A stretch of 64,000 nt of DNA from Hirsutella rhossiliensis (Eukaryota > Ascomycota > Sordariomycetes > Hypocreales > Ophiocordycipitaceae), in NCBI RefSeq assembly GCF_020360975.1, contig NW_025408671.1, forward strand, positions 1,860,001 through 1,924,000, written 5' to 3'. The stretch's first letter is position 1; the number at the start of each line of letters is the position of its first letter. Below, one piece after another: positions 1 through 11,083 of the stretch. A model generated the notes under the pieces. That model worked only from the letters and a program-made list of their open reading frames with translations, did not search any database and was not told the origin of the DNA. The position numbers and the translations under genes are program-made.

Positions 1-713
1 TCTTCAGTAGTTTCATTCCGCGACTGACAGAACATCTCCAGTCTTCTTCGCCGTCGTCGTGTTCGCCGTCCTTTTGCCTCTTGTTTTGACGTTCGACAGC
101 TCCCGCAACATCCTGCTGCTGTTACAGGTAGAGCACGTTCTTCCAGCTTGGACTCTCAAAGCCACAAAGATCATCTGGATCGCCGGCATCGCGCCCTCCC
201 TCATCATTATCCTCGTCTTGGGCGTGGTGCCAGGGCCCCGGGGAGCGCACTTCCGGACGGCGCACGGGGTAAGCAGTCCAGGCCCGATACAAAAAGAAAT
301 TCGACCAACTAACTTGCCTGGATAAGGTCCTTGGCCTCATTACTCTGCTCGTCACCGTGGCCGCCGTCTCCCTTTACATCTTGTCCACCAGAGGCACACC
401 CTTGGCAAGCATCAAGAAGATCCCCATACCCGTCATCTCGCAGGGGTGCAACCAGCTTCTCCTGGTGCTCACCCTGCCCACACTCACGACGGGTTTCTCC
501 GATCTCAGCCTCATCACGCTGTGCTTGACGCGCGTAGTGCCGCTTGAGCTGGCCGTCTCGCTGGGCCTCGCGTTGGGCTCCGTGCTGGTCCTTGCACAAG
601 CTATCACCGGTCTCGAGCTCTTTCTCCAGTGGCGGGCGGGAAAGCGAAAGAGCCGGGCAGGCCAAAGCCAGGGTTCTTTAGATCCGGAAATGAAGAGAGA
701 TCTGTCAAAGTAG
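1..713 (+). CDS. C-terminal part of an unidentified multi-span membrane protein (5' end outside window or unresolved)
   Basis: Only the end of this gene is seen. The last exon runs 327-713 and ends in TAG. It joins in phase 0 to an upstream exon ending at 268, across a 58-nt intron (269-326) with a GTAAGC donor and a CTAAC branch point. The upstream frame is closed by a TAG at 8-10, so a further intron acceptor must lie near the window start; possible acceptors end at 10 or 41. The visible protein has at least four strongly hydrophobic segments rich in Leu, Ile and Val, then a basic, Ser-rich cytosolic-looking tail. No family motif was recognised and no function is proposed. It converges on SWC5 with an 84-bp gap. 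Confidence 0.55.
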
Positions 714-797
714 AGGTATCTTCAAAACTGCCCAAAAAAAAAGCAGTATTTCTCCCAAACGCCAGAATTGGCCATTATGCAATGCAGCGGTAGCTCG

Positions 798-1832
798 TCA
801 CGCCCGTGCAGCCATGCGCGCCCTCCTGGCCTCGTCGTCGCGTAGGGCCTCGCTCCTCGCCAGGAAATCCTGGCGCGCGTTGTAGGACCCCTTGGACTTG
901 CTGGCCAGCTCCAGCTCGTCCTTGATGCCCTCCTTGTCCACGTATCCGGCCCAGTCCATCCGGCTCTTCTCCACCGTGTTGAGCTTCTTGGCCTGGGCCT
1001 CCCTGGCAGCCATCATCCTCGCCGTCACCCCAAGGTTGAGATCTGTGCGCCCCGGGCCGGCGTCGACGACGGGCTCAAAGGCCGACCGGAAGGCCTTCTT
1101 GGTCGCCCTTTTCGCGGGCGAAGTGCTCGCGGGGCCGTCCTTGTCCTGCGTCGCGAGGTAGAGTCTGGCCTCGGCCGAGTCTCGGGCGACGACCTTTTCC
1201 TCTGTGTGGACGCGGCCGGCAAAGTTGTAGGTGCGCTTGATGCGAATTGTGTTTGATGTGTCGTCGGTGCCGACGGAGGGGGGGAGCGGCTGGCCGACTA
1301 GCGCATCGTCTGCGAGCCCGATGGAGTCATTGACATGGTTTGAGTCGTCGTCGCCGGTGTTGGAGTGGACTGGTTTCCCTGAAATCATTTGCTCCCAGAG
1401 CGCATCCACGTCGACCGTCACCGGTCCTTTGCTCGCGGCAGGAGTGCGCTCTGCCTTTCTGAGATTCCGCGTCAGCATCGCCGCAAGGGCCCGAGTAGAG
1501 GAGAGGAAGGCGTACTCTTCGGCGCGCTGTCTCCTTGTCTTAACTAAGCCGCCCTCGCCGCCATTGTTGGCGTCGTCAAAGGCCTCGCCCCTGTTGTTTG
1601 CCCTTTTGCGGCGCTTGCGACCCTTTTGTATGATGGCCTCGTCGCCAGAGTTGTCGTATCCTCGGTCTGCCTCGTGGTCTTGTCGCCGTTTTTTGGTGAC
1701 GGAACCGGCTACCTCTGGGTCCGACTCGGATGCCGACTCTGCCTGCTCCGGGGCGTCGTCGGGGGCAAAGTCGGAGTCGTCGGAGGAAGCGCCCTGATGG
1801 TCATCGTGGTCGAAGGGGGGATCCAGCGGCAT
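798..1832 (-). CDS. swc5: SWR1 complex subunit Swc5 (BCNT/CFDP1 family)
   Basis: Single-exon gene of 344 aa with ATG at 1832 and TGA at 798. The first 100 or so residues are very acidic and Ser-rich with basic KKRR/KGRKRRKR patches. The C-terminal end carries the conserved BCNT-C domain, including the DWAGYVDKE stretch from residue 293 and the following charged helix. In yeast, Swc5 is a subunit of the SWR1 remodeller that swaps H2A for H2A.Z, and the acidic N-terminus contacts H2A-H2B; that role is inferred here by homology. Length is close to that of yeast Swc5 (about 300 aa). It converges on the membrane-protein gene to its left and is divergent from WDR70 to its right. Confidence 0.93.
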   Translation of the reverse strand: MPLDPPFDHDDHQGASSDDSDFAPDDAPEQAESASESDPEVAGSVTKKRRQDHEADRGYDNSGDEAIIQKGRKRRKRANNRGEAFDDANNGGEGGLVKTRRQRAEEYAFLSSTRALAAMLTRNLRKAERTPAASKGPVTVDVDALWEQMISGKPVHSNTGDDDSNHVNDSIGLADDALVGQPLPPSVGTDDTSNTIRIKRTYNFAGRVHTEEKVVARDSAEARLYLATQDKDGPASTSPAKRATKKAFRSAFEPVVDAGPGRTDLNLGVTARMMAAREAQAKKLNTVEKSRMDWAGYVDKEGIKDELELASKSKGSYNARQDFLARSEALRDDEARRARMAARA

Positions 1833-3100
1833 CTTGCGCTCATCTGCTGGGTTGGTGGCTAAATTGCAGCAGAGGGGCGGCGCATTTCCTCGCAGGCGGC
1901 AAGTGGTGGGAAGTCTCGGTGGAGAAGCGAAGAGCCAATCATTGAGCCGGGCTCACCCACTAGCTCAGCCCGTACAGTGTAGATTTCCCCTTTCGGAATA
2001 AGGCATGGACGACACACCGCCGGCTTTCATCCTTTCTCCGAAAGCAAGCTATATTTCCGAAATAGACTCGTCATGTTAACGTACAAGGCTTGCGGAAGCG
2101 CTCACCTCGAGCACGAGGATGGGGAGAGAGCCCAGCAGATTGCGGCCTAGGAGACGGCGCTCGGCGGAGATATCCCTGGGCATCATCGGCCATGCTTCGA
2201 GATCCGTGCAAAGCTGGGGCGGGCAGCCTCTAACTAATAATACATAAACTCCATCAGATGCATGGCATCTGCCCAATTCTCCACAAAACTCGTCAAGGGA
2301 GGCTGCCGGCCCCCATGTGAATAATCTCGTACACGGGGCCAGAACCTCTCTTAGCAAAGGAAAACCTTGCTGGTGCGGCCGACACGCTGCCCAATTTTAC
2401 CTTGCAATAATAAACACTGGACATGTTTCTCAGCTGCATCCTTCTTGGTGGTACGGACACCTACATGCCCTGATGCCTGCCGGGCCGCACGCGATGCACC
2501 TGTTTGTCGAAGGGACGAAAGGAAGGGAAGCAGGAAGCCTGGGGTTTGTTGAAAGGGACCCGAGTCGCCGCGGGGTGGCAAACGACGAGAGCATCTGAGA
2601 GGTCAAGGGAGAAGAGACGGCGTGTCCAACACACCATATCTGCCGTAGAAACCTTGTCTGGCACTGTGACACACGCCGCTTGCTGCCGACTCCATTGCGC
2701 GAGTCACCTTGGCTCTCGTGCAACGAGGCGTCAGTCAGCAAGCGGCAGACCGTCTGCAGACCGTCTGCTGGCCAGGTACTCCGTACTGCACATGTGTAGG
2801 TATTCATGCATACCGAGTACGGATACGGAGCAGAGGGAAGATGCTCAGAAAAGGAAAATATCACGAGCCGAAGCGCACGAGAAGGAAAAAAGAAGAGTTT
2901 CAGCCCCTTCCACCTTCCAGGTCCTTTTCCCGTGTGAGACACAATTACATGAGGCGGTGTCCCCGCTGACCCTGTCGAGTGACGCCAGGCCACTCACGCC
3001 AATCAACGGCGCAACCAGTCCACGCAATAAGTTAAATTTCCTCTCCCCCCTCCACCCCATCCTTTTTCCTCCTTACTCGCCTCTCCCCCCTCTCGCGGCC
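1833..3100. promoter_or_regulatory. Divergent intergenic region between swc5 and wdr70
   Basis: This 1.27-kb stretch lies between two divergently transcribed genes and should hold both promoters. From about 2507 to 3100 it is open in the wdr70 frame, with an in-frame ATG at 2792, but composition and repeats there look like a leader rather than coding DNA. It contains GTACTCCGTAC at 2776-2786 and a GAGTACGGATACGGAG stretch near 2815-2830, matching a motif seen elsewhere in the window. The last 80 bases before the wdr70 ATG are pyrimidine-rich, as is common in fungal core promoters. No other gene was seen. Confidence 0.55.
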
Positions 3101-4843
3101 ATGGCGAGCGACGACGATTTCGAGATCGAGGTGCCCGATCTGGCCGACGACGATCCCATGAGGGCCTTCTTGCCTGCCGCCTTTGGCAAGCAATCCAAGG
3201 AGGCCAACATCGCTGCCCAGATCGATCGGAGTCGGAGGACGGTGGACAGGACGTCGTCGGCAGCGCCCCCGCCGGCCAAAGCGGGACAAGACGGCGGGCA
3301 CGACTCCCCACACAACTCGCCGTCGAGCGACAGCGACGACTCTGACGACAATGGAGACGAATACCCCGTCTCTCACCAACTGGTCCTCAAGACGCACAGC
3401 CGAGCCGTCGCCACAGCCTCCTTGGACCCCGCTGGAGGCAGGCTGGCCACGGCGTCGCTCGACTGCAACATCAATCTCTACGACTTCGCCTCCATGACCC
3501 CGACAACGTTGCGAGCCTTTAGGACCGTCGACCCCCATTCATCCAAGCGCTCGGCCGCCGACTCCGAGTCGCACCCCGTCCATCACGTCGAGTTCAACCC
3601 CCTCTCCGGCAGCGTCTTCCTCTGCGTGTCTGCCCACCCGCAGCCCAGGGTCATGTCGCGCGACGGCGACATCCTGACCGTCTTCGTCAAGGGCGACATG
3701 TACCTCCGGGACATGCACAACACCAAGGGGCACATATCGGAAATCACCACAGGCACCTGGCACCCCACGGACAAGAGTCTTTGCGTTACGGCCGGCACCG
3801 ACAGCACGCTGCGCATCTGGGACGTCAACAATAAGCGTTCCCAAAAGGAGGTGGTTGTCTTCAAGTCCAAGGCGACCGGTTCCGCTGGGCGATCCAAGAT
3901 GACGGCCGTCGCGTGGAAAGGCGCCCCGTCGGGCGGGAGCAGCATCCTCGTCAGCGCCGCGCTGGATGGAACGCTCCTCATGTACGGCGGCAACGGGCCC
4001 TTTAGGAGGCCTGCCGGCGAAATCCTCGACGCGCACAAGCCTCAGACGTGGACGGGAGGCATCGACATCTCCTCTGACGGCCGCATGGTCGTCACCAGAG
4101 GCGGCGACGATCTCATCAAGCTGTGGGATACGCGCAAGTTCACCAAGCCCCTCGTCAGCGTGACGCATCCTTCCACCTCGGATCACCATCCAACCAGCAA
4201 CATCCGCTACTCGCCCAACTCTACCAGTATCATCACTGGCTCCGCCACAGGCCACCTTCACATCCTCAACCCGGGCAACCTGCGGCCCGAACACGTCACG
4301 CTGATTACAGCGGGGTCGCCCCTCATCACCGTCGACTGGCACCCCAAGATCAACCAAATCGTCACTGGCTCGGCCAACGCCAAAACACATGTCCTGTACA
4401 GTCCGGCCCTGTCGACTCGAGGAGCGGTCGATGTCATGTCTCGCGCACCCAAGAAGCGTCACATTGACGACAATCCCGAACATACAATGGACCAGTCGGT
4501 GGGTATTTCGGGAGACTCCATCGTGACCCCCGGCGCCTTGCTCGGCTCTCGAAAGGCGGGCGTCACGGGCACGGGCAGGTCCAAGGATCCGAGGCGGCCT
4601 CAAGTGCCGCAGCAGACGCCCTTTCAGAAGACGCAGCCGGACGAGAAGCTCGTGGCCGAGAACATACCCCTGGCCCGCATGCTGCACGAGGACCCGCGCG
4701 AGGCCCTGTTGAAGTACGCCAACCAGGCACAGAGCGACCCCATGTTTACCAAGGCCTGGAGCAAGACGCAGCCCACGACGCAGTATGCGGAGCTTAGCGA
4801 TGACGAGGACCAAGGGCCGGACAAGAAGAAGACGAAGAGATGA
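3101..4843 (+). CDS. wdr70: WD-repeat protein of the WDR70/GAD-1 family
   Basis: Single-exon gene of 580 aa. The start chosen is the ATG at 3101 (context CGGCCATGGCG), which opens with an acidic MASDDDFEIE stretch. A Ser/Asp-rich linker is followed by a WD40 propeller from about residue 90 to 450, with repeats such as LATASLDCNINLYDF, LCVTAGTDSTLRIWDV and VVTRGGDDLIKLWDT. The basic C-terminal tail ends in DDEDQGPDKKKTKR. Fission yeast Wdr70 works with Ddb1 to promote histone H2B monoubiquitination at double-strand breaks; the same nuclear role is inferred here. The frame stays open upstream to about 2507, so a longer N-terminus from the in-frame ATG at 2792 cannot be excluded. Confidence 0.9.
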   Translation: MASDDDFEIEVPDLADDDPMRAFLPAAFGKQSKEANIAAQIDRSRRTVDRTSSAAPPPAKAGQDGGHDSPHNSPSSDSDDSDDNGDEYPVSHQLVLKTHSRAVATASLDPAGGRLATASLDCNINLYDFASMTPTTLRAFRTVDPHSSKRSAADSESHPVHHVEFNPLSGSVFLCVSAHPQPRVMSRDGDILTVFVKGDMYLRDMHNTKGHISEITTGTWHPTDKSLCVTAGTDSTLRIWDVNNKRSQKEVVVFKSKATGSAGRSKMTAVAWKGAPSGGSSILVSAALDGTLLMYGGNGPFRRPAGEILDAHKPQTWTGGIDISSDGRMVVTRGGDDLIKLWDTRKFTKPLVSVTHPSTSDHHPTSNIRYSPNSTSIITGSATGHLHILNPGNLRPEHVTLITAGSPLITVDWHPKINQIVTGSANAKTHVLYSPALSTRGAVDVMSRAPKKRHIDDNPEHTMDQSVGISGDSIVTPGALLGSRKAGVTGTGRSKDPRRPQVPQQTPFQKTQPDEKLVAENIPLARMLHEDPREALLKYANQAQSDPMFTKAWSKTQPTTQYAELSDDEDQGPDKKKTKR

Positions 4844-5906
4844 TGGTGCACCAGAGCACTACGGTTTCTGTCCAAGACCAGGGCCTGGAAAAGCCGCGCT
4901 ACGTTTTCAACGGCCCAGAATTACAGGTATTTTACCAAAACAAAACACGCAACGGGAGCCGATGCACTCTGACCTTGTAGCGGACGACACACCAGCAGAG
5001 CACAGCTCACTCGTAGCAAAGCGATGGGCAATCGTCACGGCGGAGAGGAGACGGTTGACCGTGAGGGCTGCGTGCCGGTAGAGGGCCAAGATCGTAGACG
5101 GCCGTAGGAACACGGCTCTAACAAGCGAGGCGTGGTGCCAGGGAGGGTAGGTCACGTGCCAAGAGAGATTACCTAATGGCAATGCTGCTTTTGGCTGAGG
5201 CGCAGCCAGGATTCTGCCTGCGCAGGGGCCGTGCTGAGATGTACCGTGGCAGTCGGCCCCAAGACCGCACCCGCCATCACGCTGAATCTTGTCAGTTGTG
5301 TCTTCACCATTCCCATCATCAAGCAGCGAGAGAGCGCGCGCCGCATCCCAAAAATTCGCCAGGTCCCCTCGCAAACCATCGGCAGCCATCTCCAATCCTC
5401 GCAAACTTGGCGTTGCACGCGTTTTGCACGCCGCCCACCCCCGAGGCATCCACCCCGACGCGCCCGCGTCGCCCGTTTCCGCACATTTTTCAATCCCTCC
5501 CTCCCTCTTCTCTCCCTCCCCTTGGGTGCTACGTCCTGCCTGGTCCGCACCCCCACGCCGCCGCATCAGCACCTTTGGCGCAGCCGACACCTCGCCTTTG
5601 TGAACGTTGCTTGACGCGCCTGTCCGACGTGTGCTGCGCCTGCGTCCCGCCGCCAACGACGACGACGTTTTGCCGCCCACGCTCTTGACGCGAGCCCTTG
5701 CACTTGGTCGTTTTTTCGGACGCTCGTTTTTCCCTTTGCCAACCCGCGACGACCGAGTCCCCATCGCGAGATAGGACAACGCCCCCTCGAACCCCCTCGA
5801 CATGCACCGTACATAACCCGACTCTGGTGGACTTGAATTTTCCTTGGGGAACTCTCCCGTACATTGGGCTGAAGCAACTTAAAAACATAATCTTCCCGAG
5901 CCCATC
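4844..5906. promoter_or_regulatory. Intergenic region and probable long leader of snf21
   Basis: This 1.06-kb stretch lies between the tandem genes wdr70 and snf21. The right half (about 5380-5900) is C-rich with TTTCCC and CCCTCC tracts, as expected of a fungal promoter and 5' leader. The reverse-strand open frame at 4907-5803 has no recognisable domain and is regarded as a GC-driven artefact. No RNA gene or repeat was seen. Confidence 0.5.
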
Positions 5907-8900
5907 ATGGCGTCGGTGCAAGTTTCGCCTGCGGTGCAGCACCCAGGCGCCCCCATGCCCGCCGGCGCGACCAAGCAGCAAGCTGAAGAGGTTTTCAAGG
6001 TAAGTCTCGCGACGACGCCGGGCCTGTCCAACCTACCCCCACCCCCTTTGGCCTTTGCGCCCCAGGGCTCTGTCCACAAGGTCCAGTCAGGCTTACACTT
6101 GGCCCAGAAATTGAAGCAAATGAAGGAACAAGGCGTCCCCTCGACGGACCCGGAATACATCAAGGCCTCTCACTTCTTGATGAACTTTCAGCAGCAACAC
6201 AACATGCGCAGAAGCCAGCAGCAATATCTGCTTCAGCAGCAGCAGCATCTTCAGCAACAGCAACACCCCCAACAGCAGCACCAGCAGCCGCAGCCGCAAC
6301 AGCCACACATGCCCAGTGCCTCCAACGGCGCCATCAATGGCGCGCAACCCGGACGGCCCCAGCCGGGCACTCCGCAAATGGGGCAGTCACTCAACCCCCC
6401 CCCTCCAGGCTCCTCCGCCCCGGGACAGAGCTCGGCGGCAACCTCTGGGCTGGCATCCGGGCCTGGCTCGTCGTCAAGCCAATTCAGCCAGCAACAGCTT
6501 GCTCTCCTTCGACAGCAAATCCACGCATTCAAGCTCCTGGGCAAGAATGCAGGCGTGTCAGTCCAACTCCAGCAGGCCATCTTCAACCAGCGCCAACGTC
6601 GACAAGCAGTCGCCGGCGACTCTGCCCAATCTCTCTCAGCAAAGTCCAGCCAGCCCGGCCAGGATGCGCCCAAGTCCGCATCAGTTGGCCCTGAGCCGGC
6701 CGTCCAGGAAGACTCTCCCTCGCTGCCGAAAACCCACACGTACAAGACGGTCAAGTCCCCGTACGGCACCAGCATGATTCGGTCCTCGATCAAGTATCTG
6801 GACCATGCCCAGCGCAAGAACCGATGGTTCATTCCCGGCGTCTTCCCCACAGGCATCGACTTCGATCACCTCCGCTACGAGAGGGAGGTCGTCGTCTTCA
6901 ATCGCATGGCCCAGCGGTATGCGGAGCTCAAGAACCTGCCCGCCAATATCGCTCACTGGGATGCTACCAATGAGACTCTCGAGGCGGATGACTCGCTGAA
7001 ACTCAAGGCCATCATCGAGATGAAGAGTCTTGGTCTCTATGCCAAGCAGCGCGCTCTTCGCGACAAGATTGGCCGCCAGATGATGCACTATGATAACCTC
7101 GCCATGACTACCAACCGCTCGCTATATCGTCGCATGAAGAAGCAAAACGTCCGCGAGGCACGCATCACGGAGAAGTTGGAGAAGCAGCAGCGCGACGCCC
7201 GTGAAAATCGTGAGAAGAAGAAGCACGTCGACTTTCTCCGCGCCATTTGCCATCATCGTGCCGAGATCCACGAGGCGGCCAACACTCAGCGGACCAAGTC
7301 GCACAAGCTCAGCCGTCTCATGTATGCCCAGCACTTCAACATCGAAAAGGAGGAGCAGAAGCGCATCGAGAGAACTGCCAAGCAACGTCTGCAGGCCCTC
7401 AAGGCCAACGACGAGGAAGCGTACCTCAAGCTCCTCGACCAGGCCAAGGACACCCGCATTACCCATCTGCTCAAGCAGACGGACGGCTTCCTGCACCAGC
7501 TCGCCTCGTCCGTCAAGGCCCAGCAGCGGCAGGCGGCTGAGACCTATGGGGAGGACCCGGACAACCTCCCCGAGGAGGAGAGCGAGGAAGACGACGACAG
7601 CGGCAAGAAGATCGATTACTACGCAGTTGCCCATCGCATCCGCGAAAATGTCACCGAGCAGGCCAACATGCTCGTGGGTGGCTCTCTCAAGGAGTATCAG
7701 ATCAAGGGTCTCCAGTGGATGATATCGCTCTACAACAACAACCTCAATGGTATCCTCGCCGACGAGATGGGTCTCGGCAAGACCATCCAGACCATCAGTC
7801 TGATCACGTACCTGATAGAGAGAAAGCACCAGACCGGGCCCTACCTCGTCATCGTGCCTCTGAGCACCCTCACCAACTGGAACCTTGAGTTTGAGAAATG
7901 GGCCCCGTCCGTCTCCCGGATCGTCTACAAGGGACCGCCCAACACACGGAAACAACATCAAGAGCGGATCCGCCAAGGCAGGTTCCAGGTGCTTCTGACA
8001 ACTTATGAGTACATCATCAAGGACCGCCCGATCCTCAGCAAGATCAAGTGGTTCCACATGATCATCGACGAAGGCCATCGCATGAAGAACTCCAACTCCA
8101 AGCTCAGCGCGACCATTCAAACGTACTACGTCACCCGCTTTAGACTCATCCTCACCGGTACTCCTCTGCAGAACAACCTGTCGGAGCTGTGGGCCATGCT
8201 CAACTTTGTGTTGCCCAACATTTTCAAATCCGTCAAGACCTTTGACGAGTGGTTCAACACTCCGTTTGCCAACACGGGCGGGCAAGACAAGATGGAGCTC
8301 ACAGAAGAAGAGCAGATTCTCGTCATCCGTCGACTGCACAAGGTCTTGCGGCCGTTCCTACTTCGTCGTCTGAAGAAGGACGTGGAGAAAGATCTGCCCG
8401 ACAAGACGGAGAAGGTCATCAAGTGCAAGTTCTCTGCTCTGCAGTCGAGGCTATACAAGCAAATGGTCACGCACAACAAGCTTGTCGTTAGCGACGGCAA
8501 GGGCGGTAAGACAAACGCCCGCGGCCTGAGTAACATGATTATGCAGCTGCGCAAGCTGTGCAACCACCCGTTCGTCTTCGACGAGGTCGAGAATGTCATG
8601 AACCCCATGAGCATCAGCAACGACTTGCTGTGGAGAACAGCCGGCAAATTCGAGCTGCTGGATCGGATTCTTCCCAAGTACCAGGCCACCGGACATCGGG
8701 TGTTGATGTTCTTCCAGATGACGGCCATCATGGACATTATGGAAGACTATCTGCGGTACAGGAAGCTGGAGTATCTGCGTCTGGACGGTACGACCAAGTC
8801 AGACGAGCGGTCCGACCTGCTGCGCGAGTTCAACGCTCCTGATTCGAAATACTTCATGTTTCTGCTCTCCACTCGCGCCGGTGGTCTCGGTCTCAACCTG

Positions 8901-10387
8901 CAAACTGCCGACACGGTCATCATCTACGATTCAGACTGGAATCCCCACCAGGATCTCCAAGCACAGGATCGTGCCCATCGTATCGGCCAGAAGAATGAGG
9001 TGCGAATTCTCCGTCTGATCAGCTCAAACTCCGTGGAGGAGAAAATCCTGGAGCGAGCCAGATTCAAGCTGGATATGGACGGCAAAGTCATTCAGGCTGG
9101 TCGATTCGACAACAAATCCTCGGAAACTGATCGTGACGCCATGCTGCGAACCCTGCTGGAGACGGCCGACATGGCCGAATCCGGAGAGCAGGACGACATG
9201 GAGGATGAGGAGCTGAACATGATGCTTGCGCGAAGCGATGATGAGTTGGTCGTGTTCCAGAGGATGGACGAGGAGCGACAGCGGGAACCCGTCTATGGCT
9301 TAGCTTCGGGCGCCAAGGTTAAGCCGCGTCTGATGGGAGAAGAGGAGTTGCCCGACATTTACCTGAACGAGGGCAACCCTGTGGAGGAAGAGAATGAAGA
9401 GATTTCGCTGGGCCGTGGCGCTCGTGAACGCACCAAGGTGCGGTACGACGACGGCCTGACGGAAGAACAGTGGTTGATGGCCGTGGACGATGACGAGGAC
9501 TCGCCAGAGGCCGCCGCGGCTCGCAAGATGGCCCGCAAGGACAGGCGGGAGAACAACAAGCTGAAGAAGATGGCCATCATGAACTCGATGGACAATTCGC
9601 CGGCAGGGAGTCGGGGCAGCACGGAAGAGGTTGAGACGCCGAAGAAACGCGGACGCAAACCGGGGAGCAAGAACGAGAAGCGCAAGGCGGAGGATGTCGA
9701 CGAAGAGCCCCCGGCCAAGAAGCGGCGGGGTCCGCAGGGAAGGCCCAGCAAGGTCGGAGCCAGCGGTCTCGACTCGCGGCTTAGCCCTCAACAGCGGGAG
9801 ACGCTCCAGAGGAGCTTGCGGACTCTGTACGACGCTCTGATGGGTCTCGAGGTGGACGACATCGAGCCCCCCGCCGAGGACGACGAGTCTGACGCCGGGA
9901 AGCGGCTCATCATCGGCCCCTTCATCAAGCTGCCACCGAAGCGCGAGTACGCCGACTACTACGTCATCATCCAGAACCCCATTTGCATGAACCAGATCCA
10001 GACTCGGATCAAGAAGGAGGAGTATACTTGCCTAGGCGACATGCGCAAGGACTTTGAACTCATGATTCGAAATTGCCAAACCTACAACGAGGACGGCAGC
10101 ATCCTCTACCAGGATGCCAAGACGATGGAGGTTAGTGACCCCGGGATACATTTTGGTCGCCGAGACGAAGCCTTACTGACAATGAGCTGCAGGAGTTATT
10201 CAACAAGAAATGCCAGGAGGAGATGGACGCGCACCCGCAGCTGCATGAGCTGGAGGAGGGAAGCAGGGCCGACGGGCTCTCCGGGAGCGGAGGAACGCCC
10301 GGCGGAACGCGAATCAGGATCGTCTCGAGTGGAGCGCGTGAGGCGGCCAACGGGGCGCGGTCCACGGCGCAAAGCGACGAGGATTAA
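5907..10387 (+). CDS. snf21: SNF2/STH1-type ATP-dependent chromatin remodeller (SWI/SNF-RSC catalytic subunit)
   Basis: Exons 5907-5999, 6108-10130 and 10193-10387 give 1,436 aa. The last intron (10131-10192) has a CTGAC branch and restores the end of the bromodomain. The first intron (GTAAGT donor, acceptor at 6107) is 108 nt and frame-neutral; I favour removing it because it joins VFK to KLKQMKEQGVP as in relatives, though an acceptor at 6065 is possible. In order: Gln-rich region (encoded at 6220-6305), QLQ domain near residues 155-190, HSA helix near 370-450, SNF2 ATPase with DEMGLGKT (about 580), DEGH (about 684), helicase C with HRIGQ (about 987), SnAC segment, AT-hook-like KKRGRKPGSK, and a C-terminal bromodomain near 1300-1400. 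It slides or ejects nucleosomes at promoters (family knowledge). Confidence 0.95.
6218..6305 (+). repeat. CAG/CAA-type polyglutamine tract in snf21
   Basis: Interrupted CAG and CAA codons encode a Gln-rich stretch with His and Pro interruptions inside the snf21 N-terminus. Such tracts are usual in SWI/SNF catalytic subunits and vary in length between strains. Confidence 0.85.
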
Positions 10388-11083
10388 AACAGCCGCCGGA
10401 TGTGAATAATCAGGGGCGAGCGGACAGACATGGACTCGTGACGACACGTTGACGAGGCGGGCTGGACTTGTTTTCTGCTTTTTTTGCTGTTTGATCACGC
10501 ATCTATCTGGGGCGTTGGACAGGCAGGAAGGTTCTCAGGCGCAAACGCGCGCACACACTGACACGCGCACACATTTGTGCAACTCGTGGAGGCTCAGGGC
10601 AGGGAGCCCGTCGAAATACCAGGAAAAAGAAGCGATGACAGAGGACGAGATGCGCGAGGGCGAGGACGTGTCTAGAATATTAAGACGTGAAATGTACTCT
10701 ATTAGACGCCGTGATGCAAGCACGGGGCTTTGCCGCTAGTTAGTAGACGGCCTCAATGGCCTTGCTAAAGTTGCTGCCAGCGCTGGCCAGGGTGACGGAG
10801 ATCTGCTGCCGCAGGCAAGTATAGAAAAGCCTACTGTGTCAGCGGCGGTTGTTGGCCAACAATCACCTGATGAACGTGGCATGTGCATGACTCGAGTAAC
10901 CAAGTAACCAAGTCCCCACAGTGCGAACATTAAGTAAGTACTCGGTAGCAACTTCGCCACCAGACAGCCTCTCGCCTCGCACATCACCAAGAGTCAAGAC
11001 GAAGAAGAGGACAAAGACATGGGGGCGGTGCCACAGTCACGTTAAACCCGGAACAACTGCATCTCGCCCAAGCTACAGAAGAA
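10388..11083. other. Intergenic region between snf21 and the esterase gene
   Basis: This 0.7-kb stretch holds the snf21 3' region (T-rich at 10470-10495) and the esterase promoter. On the reverse strand, 10736-10807 reads as 23 plausible codons after a possible acceptor and ends in TAA, which might be the last exon of a very small unrecognised gene. I could not build a supporting first exon. Confidence 0.4.

Noticed and set aside
4907..5803. 298-codon reverse-strand open frame
   Set aside because: It lies across the snf21 promoter/leader, is basic and low-complexity with no domain, and GC-rich DNA here yields many such frames.
7122..8339. 405-codon reverse-strand open frame inside snf21
   Set aside because: It is the antisense shadow of the SNF2 helicase region, created by codon bias; the forward frame is clearly the gene.
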